Source: DATDMG01 sp036518955 | Lineage (GTDB): Bacteria; Actinomycetota; Actinomycetes; Actinomycetales; Kineosporiaceae | Reading direction: 5' to 3' | Length of the DNA stretch: 17,021 nucleotides | Assembly (NCBI GenBank): GCA_036518955.1 | Contig: DATDMG010000284.1 | Coordinates: 1 to 17,021, forward strand | Shown: positions 1 to 6,401 of the stretch, one piece after another | How the letters are laid out: every line of letters starts with the position of its first letter | Numbering within the stretch: position 1 is the stretch's first letter | Program-made: the position numbers and the translations under genes | Notes under the pieces: generated by a model | Seen by the model: only the letters and a program-made list of their open reading frames with translations | What the model was told of the DNA's origin: nothing | The model's database searches: none

Positions 1-102
1 CGCCCCGGGCCGGGTGACATGGCTCCAGGTGCCGCCGTCCCACCAGCGCTCGTAGCCGGGGACGGACGCATCGGGATACCAGCCGGGCGCTCGTTCGCTC
101 AC
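1..102 (-). CDS. DUF2510 domain protein, N-terminal fragment (cut by window edge)
   Basis: Reading leftwards from a GTG at 102-100, 34 codons stay open to the window edge. The visible N-terminus contains PGWYPD (residues 6-11) and RWWDGGTW (residues 19-26), the signature of the short DUF2510 domain common at the ends of actinobacterial membrane and secreted proteins. Family knowledge: DUF2510 has no established biochemical role and is usually followed by transmembrane segments or a separate effector domain; which applies here lies outside the window. No strong ribosome-binding site precedes the GTG. The domain call is firm because the Trp/Tyr/Asp pattern is distinctive; the function of the whole protein is unknown. 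Confidence 0.75.
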   Translation of the reverse strand, partial: MSERAPGWYPDASVPGYERWWDGGTWSHVTRPGA

Positions 103-148
103 GGGTCAAGAGTGCCTTATCCCGGCCCCCGCCACGACGGCGCCGACG

Positions 149-409
149 TCACCGGTCGGCGTCCTCCAGCAACCCCAGCCTGGCCAGGACGTCGAGCGCG
201 GCGGCGGCGTCCTGAACCTGCACCGCCGCCAGGAAGGCACGCGGTCCGATCGCCCGGAAGGTCAGGTCGCGGTCCACCAGCGCCCGGACCAGTCCGGCCA
301 CCTCGAACGCGGGGGCGGCGACATCCACGGTCACGTTCTCGGCGCCGTCCTGGGCGAGGACGGCGGGCTCGGCCGGGCCGGTACCCGGGTCGGCGCTCGA
401 TCCCGGCAA
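149..409 (-). CDS. Small hypothetical protein (86 aa or shorter)
   Basis: An 86-residue reading frame opens at TTG (409-407) and ends at TGA (151-149). Its third codon positions are nearly all G or C, as in neighbouring genes, which supports real coding. The C-terminal 60 residues look like a small alternating alpha/beta fold: a beta-like run VTVDV (26-30), a helix EVAGLVRALVDRDL, a strand, then helix AAALDVLARLGLLED. I do not recognise the family. The start is uncertain: TTG 409 lacks a Shine-Dalgarno, and GTG at 334 (residue 26) or 328 would also begin the conserved-looking part. The frame is the same as that of the upstream chemoreceptor gene and is separated from its TAG stop by 15 codons, with no ATG or GTG start between. 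It may be co-transcribed with mcp. Confidence 0.45.
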   Translation of the reverse strand: MPGSSADPGTGPAEPAVLAQDGAENVTVDVAAPAFEVAGLVRALVDRDLTFRAIGPRAFLAAVQVQDAAAALDVLARLGLLEDADR

Positions 410-423
410 TCCCGCAGGGCGTG

Positions 424-440
424 GGCGGACCGCATCCGCC
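424..440 (-). terminator. Short hairpin downstream of the chemoreceptor gene
   Basis: GGCGGA at 424-429 and TCCGCC at 435-440 are perfect reverse complements with a five-base loop (CCGCA). The hairpin begins 15 bases beyond the mcp stop codon in the direction of mcp transcription and lies before the small downstream ORF. No U-tract follows, which is usual for actinobacterial terminators, but a 6-bp stem is modest in DNA this GC-rich, so this is only a candidate. Confidence 0.3.
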
Positions 441-454
441 GAGCATACGGTCGG

Positions 455-2134
455 CTAGAGCCGGAAACGTCGGACCACCTCGCGGAGCTGAGCGGAGAGC
501 CGGGCGAGCTCCTCGGTGGACCGTTGCGCCTCGGCGACGCCCGCGCTCGAGGACTGCGCAGCGGTGGCCACGTACTCGATGCTGGCGGCGATGGCGCCGG
601 CGCCGGCGGCGGCGTCGGCGACGGTACGGGCCATCTCGGACGTGGTCGCGGTCTGCTCCTCGACGGCTGCCGCGATCGTCGTCTGGAACTCGTTGATCTG
701 CTCGATGATCTGCGAGATGCGCTCGATGGCCGCCACCGCGGCATCGGTGTCCTGCTGGATGGTCTCGATGCGGCGGCTGATGTCCTCGGTGGCGCGGCCG
801 GTCTCCTGAGCCAGCTCCTTGACCTCGCTGGCCACTACCGCGAAGCCCTTGCCCGCCTCGCCGGCGCGGGCGGCCTCGATCGTCGCGTTCAGCGCGAGCA
901 GGTTCGTCTGCTCGGCGATCGAGGTGATCACCTTGATCACGTCTCCCACCTCGGCCGACGAGCGACCGAGCTTGGCGACCGTCTGGCTGGCCTGCTGGGC
1001 CTCGGTCACCGCGGACGCCGCCACCTGCGACGCCTGGGCGGACGACGCGGAGATCTCCCGGATGCTGGCGGACATCTCCTCGGTGGACGCAGCCACGGTC
1101 TGCACGTTGCGGGACACCTGCTCGGCGGTGGTCGCTGCCTGGCTGGACTGCGCGGCGGTCTCCTCGCTGTTCGCGGAGACCTGGGTCGAGACGGCGGCCA
1201 GTTCCTCGGCACTGCCGGCAAGCGCGGTCGACGACCCGTCGATCTCCGACACCGCATCCCGAAGGGCCGCCTGGGCCTGCCGCAGCGCGGCCGCCATCTG
1301 CCCGAGCTCGTCGCGGGTGCTCGTGTGGACGGCAGCGGTCAGGTCGCCTCGGGCCAGTGCCTCCAGGGCATCGCGCACGGCCGTCACCGGTCGCGACACG
1401 CCGCGCGAGAGCCACAGCCCGGCCGCCACCAGGAGCAGCAGGCCGGCGGCGGTGACCGCCCAGCTGATCAGGGTCAGGTTCCGCGCCTCGGCGTGCTGGT
1501 CGGCCTGCCACCTCTCGATCGACTGGTGGCCCAGGTTCTGCAGTTGGTCGAAGCCGGCCAGAGCCTTGTCCGCGAGCGGTTCGAACCGGTTGGAGTACAG
1601 CGCGTAGAGCATGCGGTTCCGGGCGTCGGTGGCGTTCGGGTTCGCGGCGATCGCCTTCGTCGAGGCGTCCCACAGGCTCAGCGCGGCGTCGATATTGACC
1701 TTGATCTGGTGCTCGACGACGTCCGTCTCGGCGGCCGGGAGGCCGACCGCCGCGACCTCGGCGAGGTTCTTGCGAACGGCGGCCACCGAGCGGTCGAACT
1801 CCGTGATCCCCGATTCGATCGACGCCTGATCGGTCCGCACCGCGATGTCGAGTGCGCTCCGGCTGGCGTTCTCCCACTCCTGGACCGCGTCCGCGAGGAT
1901 GAGGGCGGTTCGGGCGTTCCGGTGCACCATCTGGTCGCTCTGCCCGGCCATCACCCCGGTCCCGTGCTGTCCGGTCAGGGTGACGACGATCGTGAGCAGC
2001 ACCCCGAACCCCACCAGGCCGAGGATCCTGGTACCGATCGGCAGGTCGGCCAGCCGGCGGTGATCGACGAGCCGGGTCGCGGCGCGGGACGTTTCCGCGA
2101 GGGGCGGCACGGCTGCGGTGGTCAGGCTCGACAT
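455..2134 (-). CDS. Methyl-accepting chemotaxis protein
   Basis: A 559-residue transmembrane chemoreceptor, which senses a ligand outside the cell and controls the CheA kinase. A short cytoplasmic N-terminus is followed by TM1 (about 35-55), an extracytoplasmic four-helix-type sensor (about 56-219), TM2 (about 220-243), a HAMP domain (about 244-296, with SRPVTAVRDALEALARGDL) and a long coiled-coil signalling domain (about 300-559). The hairpin tip that contacts CheA/CheW is unmistakable around 408-434 (EQTNLLALNATIEAARAGE, then GKGFAVVA). Flanking Gln/Glu-rich heptads such as EETAAQSS and EEQTATTS are likely methylation sites. There is no C-terminal NWETF-type CheR tether; the protein ends REVVRRFRL. 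The ATG at 2134-2132 is preceded by GGAAGG at a suitable distance. No che or flagellar gene is in the window, so it is an orphan receptor; its ligand cannot be inferred. Confidence 0.96.
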   Translation of the reverse strand: MSSLTTAAVPPLAETSRAATRLVDHRRLADLPIGTRILGLVGFGVLLTIVVTLTGQHGTGVMAGQSDQMVHRNARTALILADAVQEWENASRSALDIAVRTDQASIESGITEFDRSVAAVRKNLAEVAAVGLPAAETDVVEHQIKVNIDAALSLWDASTKAIAANPNATDARNRMLYALYSNRFEPLADKALAGFDQLQNLGHQSIERWQADQHAEARNLTLISWAVTAAGLLLLVAAGLWLSRGVSRPVTAVRDALEALARGDLTAAVHTSTRDELGQMAAALRQAQAALRDAVSEIDGSSTALAGSAEELAAVSTQVSANSEETAAQSSQAATTAEQVSRNVQTVAASTEEMSASIREISASSAQASQVAASAVTEAQQASQTVAKLGRSSAEVGDVIKVITSIAEQTNLLALNATIEAARAGEAGKGFAVVASEVKELAQETGRATEDISRRIETIQQDTDAAVAAIERISQIIEQINEFQTTIAAAVEEQTATTSEMARTVADAAAGAGAIAASIEYVATAAQSSSAGVAEAQRSTEELARLSAQLREVVRRFRL

Positions 2135-2163
2135 GACGGCCTTCCGAGGAGACGGGCGGGGTG

Positions 2164-2174
2164 GGCGGTCCGCC
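2164..2174. repeat. Perfect 11-bp palindrome upstream of mcp
   Basis: GGCGGTCCGCC is a 5+1+5 perfect inverted repeat about 30 bases upstream of the mcp start. It could be an operator or a leader hairpin for mcp, but such palindromes arise easily in GC-rich DNA. Confidence 0.25.
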
Positions 2175-2178
2175 GTCC

Positions 2179-2272
2179 GTGGACCCTCGACGGCGACACC
2201 CGAATCCTCGGCCGGCGGTGGCCACGGCTTGACGGTGCGACCGAGCCGGCGCCCGTCGGCGGTGGACCCTCG
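2179..2272. repeat. Direct repeat pair GTGGACCCTCG in the mcp/icmF intergenic region
   Basis: The 11-mer GTGGACCCTCG occurs at 2179-2189 and again at 2262-2272, 83 bases apart start to start, in the noncoding stretch between the divergent mcp and icmF genes. The second copy lies just upstream of the proposed icmF -10 box at 2286-2291. Two identical copies in about 210 noncoding bases suggest a regulator-binding site serving one or both genes. No regulator gene lies beside it. Confidence 0.35.
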
Positions 2273-2285
2273 GGGCTCGCCGGGC

Positions 2286-2291
2286 TACGCT
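2286..2291 (+). promoter_or_regulatory. Candidate -10 box of icmF (TACGCT)
   Basis: TACGCT fits the actinobacterial TANNNT -10 pattern and stands at the edge of an unusually AT-rich stretch (about 2286-2335). A transcript starting about 7 bases downstream would give a leader of roughly 50 bases before the ATG at 2348, with GAGGGG at 2336-2341 as ribosome-binding site. No clear -35 element is visible at the usual spacing. Confidence 0.4.
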
Positions 2292-2347
2292 GAATTAATA
2301 GGATGTCCGAGTATTTGATTTCCGACAATTGTTTCGAGGGGCGGGCC

Positions 2348-5300
2348 ATGACCCAGCAGCACGACGTCGAGTCCGGTCCCGGCGCCGTGGGCGCGGCCCG
2401 GCCGCCCCTGCACGTGCCGGTCCATCCGGTGCGGTTCGTCACCGCCGCCAGCCTCTTCGACGGCCACGACGCCTCGATCAACATCATGCGTCGGATCCTG
2501 CAGGCCCAGGGGTGCGAGGTGATCCATCTGGGGCACGACCGGTCGGTGGCCGAGGTGGTGGAGGCGGCGGTCCAGGAGGACGTCCAGGGCGTCGCGGTGA
2601 GCTCCTACCAGGGTGGCCACGTGGAGTACTTCACGTACCTGCGCGAGGAGCTGACGGCGCGCGGGATGGGTCACGTCGCGGTGTACGGCGGCGGGGGTGG
2701 CGTGATCGTGCCGCCGGAGATCGCGCTGCTCGCCGAGCGCGGCGTCACGATCTTCTCGCCGCAGGACGGGCAGCGGCTGGGTCTCGCCGGAATGATCAAT
2801 ACGATGGTCGCGGCCTGCGACGTCGACCTGGCCGTGGACGCTCCGCCCGCGGACGCCGTCCTCGCCGGCGACGACGCCGCGCTCGCCCGGGCGATCACGC
2901 TGCTGGAGGCGCGCCGCGCGCCGCGCGAACTCGCCGAGCGGCTGGCCGAGGCGGCCGGCGCCCGCGCCGTCCCGGTTCTGGGGGTGACCGGGACCGGCGG
3001 CTCCGGCAAGAGCTCGCTCACCGACGAGCTGCTGCGCCGGGCGCGGCTGGACAGCGACGACAAGCTGCGGGTCGCCGTCCTCGCGGTCGACCCGACGCGA
3101 CGCCGGGGCGGCGGCGCCCTGCTCGGGGACCGGATCCGGATGACGGCGCTGAACCGGGGGCGCACCTTCTACCGCTCGCTGGCGACCCGCGGCTCAGCGA
3201 GCGAGGTGCCCGAGCACCTCGCGGACGTCGTGGTCGCCTGCAAGGCCGCGGGGTACGATCTGGTGATCATCGAGACGCCCGGGATCGGCCAGGGCGACTC
3301 GGCGATCGTGCCGTACGTCGACGTGTCGCTCTACGTGATGACGCCGGAGTTCGGGGCCGCGTCCCAGCTGGAGAAGATCGACATGCTGGACTTCGCGGAC
3401 GTCGTGGCGGTGAACAAGTTCGAGCGCCGCGGCGCGGACGACGCCCGCCGGGACGTGGCGCGCCAGCTGCTGCGCAATCGGGAGGCGTTCGGCGCCCGCT
3501 GGGAGGAGATGCCGGTCTTCGGCACCAGCGCCGCCCGGTACCACGACGACGGTGTCACCGCGCTGTACCACCACCTGAAGGGCCTGCTCGCCCGGCACGG
3601 CCTGCCGGTGGGCGCCGGGCGGCTGCCCGCGGTGTCCACGAAGGTCTCGACCGGGGTGATGGGGATCGTGCCGCCGGCGCGGGTGCGGTACCTGGCCGAG
3701 ATCGCCGAGACCGTGCGCGCGTACCACCGCCGGACCGGGGAACTCGCCGCGGCGGCCCGGCGCCGCCAGCACCTGACCACCGCGCGCGACGCGCTCGCCG
3801 CCGCGGGGCTGCCCACCACCGACGTGGACGCGCTGCTCGCCGCGGCCCGGACCGCCCTGGACGCCGAGACCCGCGCCGCGCTCGCCGGCTGGCCGGACGT
3901 CGTGGCCGCCTACGCCGGCGAGGAGTACCGCTTCACCGTGCGAGGGCGCGAGGTCCGCGCCAGCTCGCGGCGCAGCACGCTCTCCGGAACGTCGGTGCCG
4001 CGGGTCGCGCTGCCGCGGACGGCGGATCACGGCGAGCTGGTGACGTTCCTGCGCTCGGAGAACGTGCCCGGGTCGTTCCCGTTCACCGCAGGGGTGTTCC
4101 CGTTCAAGCGCGACGGCGAGGCACCGGCGCGGATGTTCGCCGGCGAGGGCGACGCCTTCCGGACGAACCGGCGCTTCCACCTGTTGGCCGCCGGGCAGCC
4201 GGCCACGCGGCTGTCGACGGCCTTCGACTCGGTGACGCTGTACGGCCGCGACCCGGACGCCCGGCCCGACGTCTACGGCAAGGTCGGCACGTCCGGGGTC
4301 TCGATCGCCACCCTCGAGGACCTGAAGGAGCTCTACCGGGGCTTCGACCTGTGCGCCCCGACGACGTCGGTGTCGATGACCATCAACGGGCCGGCACCGG
4401 CGATCCTGGCGATGTTCCTGAACACGGCGATCGACCAGCAGCTGGCCGCGTTCGAGGCCGAGCACGGCCGGCAGCCCTCGGCGGCCGAGGCGGACGACGT
4501 CCGGGCCCGCACCCTGCGGACCGTCCGGGGGACGGTCCAGGCGGACATCCTGAAGGAGGACCAGGGCCAGAACACCTGCATCTTCTCGACCGAGTTCGCG
4601 CTGCGCTGCATGGCCGACATCCAGGAGTGGTTCATCGACCAGGGGGTCCGGAACTTCTACTCGGTCTCGATCAGCGGGTACCACATCGCCGAGGCGGGCG
4701 CCGACCCGATCTCCCAGCTCGCGTTCACGCTGAGCAATGCCTTCACGTACGTGGAGAGCTACCTGGCCCGGGGCATGGCGATCGACGACTTCGCGCCGAA
4801 CCTGTCCTTCTTCTTCAGCAACGGCATGGACGCCGAGTACACCGTGCTCGGCCGGGTCGCTCGACGGATCTGGGCGATCGCGATGCGGGACCGCTACGGC
4901 GCGGGGGAGCGGTCGCAGAAGCTGAAATACCACATCCAGACCTCGGGTCGGTCGCTGCACGCCCAGGAGATGGACTTCAACGACATCCGGACGACGCTGC
5001 AGGCCCTGTGCGCGATCTACGACCATGCCAACTCGCTGCACACCAACGCGTACGACGAGGCCGTCACCACGCCCACCGAGCAGTCGGTGCGGCGGGCGCT
5101 CGCGATCCAGATGATCATCGACCAGGAGTGGGGTCTCGCCGGCTGCGAGAACCCGCTCCAGGGTTCCTACGTCGTCTCGGAGCTGACCGACCTGGTGGAG
5201 GAAGCCGTCCTCGCCGAGTTCCAGCGCATCTCGGAGCGTGGCGGGGTGCTCGGCGCGATGGAGACGGGCTACCAGCGCGGCCGGATCCAGGACGAGTCGC

Positions 5301-5632
5301 TGAGGTACGAACAGCGCAAGCATGACGGCACGCTGCCGATCATCGGGGTGAACACCTTCCTGGCGCCCGCAGCCTCGGGCTCGGACGCGCCGTCGACGCT
5401 CGAGCTCGCCCGCGGCACCGACGCGGAGAAGCAGTCGCAACTGGTCCGGCTCGCCGACTTCCAGGGACGGCACGCCGACGAGGCGGGCGCGGCGCTGGAG
5501 AACCTCCGCCGCGCCGCGACCGAGGGAGGCAACACGTTCGCGGCCCTGATGGACGCCGTCCGGGTCTGCTCCCTCGGCCAGATCACCGAGGCGTTCTTCG
5601 AGGTCGGCGGCGTCTACCGGCGCACCATCTGA
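2348..5632 (+). CDS. icmF: Fused isobutyryl-CoA mutase (B12 domain, G-protein chaperone and mutase in one chain)
   Basis: IcmF interconverts isobutyryl-CoA and n-butyryl-CoA with adenosylcobalamin; its built-in GTPase guards cofactor loading. In this 1094-residue numbering the order is: cobalamin-binding domain (about 28-160) with DGHDAS and the cobalt-ligating His40; MeaB-like GTPase (about 205-420) with P-loop GTGGSGKSS (215-223), DPTRRRGGGALLGDR, ETPGIGQ and NKFE (356-359); linker; and a TIM-barrel mutase (about 540-1094). By motif alignment the substrate-pocket residues are Phe584 (TAGVF) and Gln741 (EDQGQNT), the pair typical of isobutyryl-CoA mutases, where methylmalonyl-CoA mutase has Tyr and Arg. 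An ATG at 2303 would add 15 residues, but ATG 2348 has the better ribosome-binding site and places the cobalt His near position 40, as in known IcmF. The gene stands alone, divergent from mcp and convergent with lepB, with no acyl-CoA genes nearby. Confidence 0.96.
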   Translation: MTQQHDVESGPGAVGAARPPLHVPVHPVRFVTAASLFDGHDASINIMRRILQAQGCEVIHLGHDRSVAEVVEAAVQEDVQGVAVSSYQGGHVEYFTYLREELTARGMGHVAVYGGGGGVIVPPEIALLAERGVTIFSPQDGQRLGLAGMINTMVAACDVDLAVDAPPADAVLAGDDAALARAITLLEARRAPRELAERLAEAAGARAVPVLGVTGTGGSGKSSLTDELLRRARLDSDDKLRVAVLAVDPTRRRGGGALLGDRIRMTALNRGRTFYRSLATRGSASEVPEHLADVVVACKAAGYDLVIIETPGIGQGDSAIVPYVDVSLYVMTPEFGAASQLEKIDMLDFADVVAVNKFERRGADDARRDVARQLLRNREAFGARWEEMPVFGTSAARYHDDGVTALYHHLKGLLARHGLPVGAGRLPAVSTKVSTGVMGIVPPARVRYLAEIAETVRAYHRRTGELAAAARRRQHLTTARDALAAAGLPTTDVDALLAAARTALDAETRAALAGWPDVVAAYAGEEYRFTVRGREVRASSRRSTLSGTSVPRVALPRTADHGELVTFLRSENVPGSFPFTAGVFPFKRDGEAPARMFAGEGDAFRTNRRFHLLAAGQPATRLSTAFDSVTLYGRDPDARPDVYGKVGTSGVSIATLEDLKELYRGFDLCAPTTSVSMTINGPAPAILAMFLNTAIDQQLAAFEAEHGRQPSAAEADDVRARTLRTVRGTVQADILKEDQGQNTCIFSTEFALRCMADIQEWFIDQGVRNFYSVSISGYHIAEAGADPISQLAFTLSNAFTYVESYLARGMAIDDFAPNLSFFFSNGMDAEYTVLGRVARRIWAIAMRDRYGAGERSQKLKYHIQTSGRSLHAQEMDFNDIRTTLQALCAIYDHANSLHTNAYDEAVTTPTEQSVRRALAIQMIIDQEWGLAGCENPLQGSYVVSELTDLVEEAVLAEFQRISERGGVLGAMETGYQRGRIQDESLRYEQRKHDGTLPIIGVNTFLAPAASGSDAPSTLELARGTDAEKQSQLVRLADFQGRHADEAGAALENLRRAATEGGNTFAALMDAVRVCSLGQITEAFFEVGGVYRRTI

Positions 5633-5675
5633 CCTCGCCGCCGGGGTGGGGCGCCGACCGCTGCCGCCCGGGCCG

Positions 5676-6401
5676 TCAGGAGCTGCCGCCCGGGAGCTTG
5701 GCGAACACCGCCGGCGGTTCCGAGACGCCGCCGAACCGGGAGAACGGCCAGACGATCGCGAACGCCTTGCCGACGACGTTGTCGATCGGCACCTGCCCGT
5801 CGGCGCCGAGCCCGCGGTGGAACCGGGAGTCGAGCGACTCGCTCCGGTTGTCGCCCATCACCCACAGATGCCCGGGCTGTACCCGCACCGTGAACGGCTG
5901 GTCGCTCGGGGAGTTACCGGGCCGGAGGTAGGTCTCCTCGACGTCGACCCCGTTCACGGTCAGCCGGTGCTTGCTGTCGCAGCACGTGACGGTGTCCCCC
6001 GGAAGTCCGATCACCCGCTTGATCAGGTGCTCTCCGGCGTCCTGCGGCATCAGCCCGACGAAGGTGAGTGCCGCGGCGAGGGCGTGCGGCAGCCCGGTGC
6101 TGGTGTCCGGCACGGTCTGCAGCCACCCGCCCGGATCCTTGAAGACGACCACATCGCCCCGGTGCAACTGGAACGGACCGGGGGTCAGCTTGCTCACCAG
6201 CACCCGGTCGCCGACGAGCAGGGTGTCCTCCATCGATCCGGAGGGGATCGAGAACGCCTGGACCAGGAACGTCTTCACGAGCAGCGAGAGGACCAGCGCG
6301 AGCGCCAGGATGATCGCGGTCTCCACGAACCCGCTCAACGCTCCGCCGCGGCGGGACCCCGAGCCCGTGGACGACGTCCTGCTGCGGCCGACGGTGCTCA
6401 C
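5676..6401 (-). CDS. lepB: Signal peptidase I
   Basis: A 241-residue type I signal peptidase, which removes signal peptides from exported proteins at the outer face of the membrane. A basic, Ser-rich cytoplasmic N-terminus is followed by one membrane anchor (about 25-46), then box B SIPSGSMEDTLLVGDRVLV with nucleophile Ser56, box D KRVIGLPGD with general base Lys128, and box E GDNRSESLDSR (183-193). The CysCys pair at 140-141 (DTVTCCDSK) lies in the region after box D. GTG at 6401-6399 is the chosen start because it overlaps the stop of the M13 peptidase gene as GTGA, indicating translational coupling; a longer in-frame extension to 6590 lies entirely inside that gene and reads as its shadow. 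Actinobacteria often carry several lepB copies, so this may not be the only one. The partnership with a peptidase gene is unusual for lepB. Confidence 0.95.
   Translation of the reverse strand: MSTVGRSRTSSTGSGSRRGGALSGFVETAIILALALVLSLLVKTFLVQAFSIPSGSMEDTLLVGDRVLVSKLTPGPFQLHRGDVVVFKDPGGWLQTVPDTSTGLPHALAAALTFVGLMPQDAGEHLIKRVIGLPGDTVTCCDSKHRLTVNGVDVEETYLRPGNSPSDQPFTVRVQPGHLWVMGDNRSESLDSRFHRGLGADGQVPIDNVVGKAFAIVWPFSRFGGVSEPPAVFAKLPGGSS

Noticed and set aside
117..2225. Very long Arg/Gly/Pro-rich open frame on the minus strand across the chemoreceptor
   Set aside because: It is the shadow frame of the mcp gene in GC-rich DNA, with no domain and a composition dominated by Arg, Gly and Pro.
2303..2347. 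15-residue N-terminal extension of IcmF from ATG 2303
   Set aside because: Its ribosome-binding site is weak, the residues do not resemble the family, and it would put the cobalt-ligating His at 55 and not near 40. A leaderless start there remains possible.
3194..5473. 759-codon minus-strand open frame opposite icmF
   Set aside because: Antisense shadow: icmF has recognisable domains across the whole interval and the antisense product has none.
5633..5675. Bidirectional terminator between convergent icmF and lepB
   Set aside because: Only a 5-bp GGGCG/CGCCC stem with an 11-base loop is visible, no better than chance in this composition.
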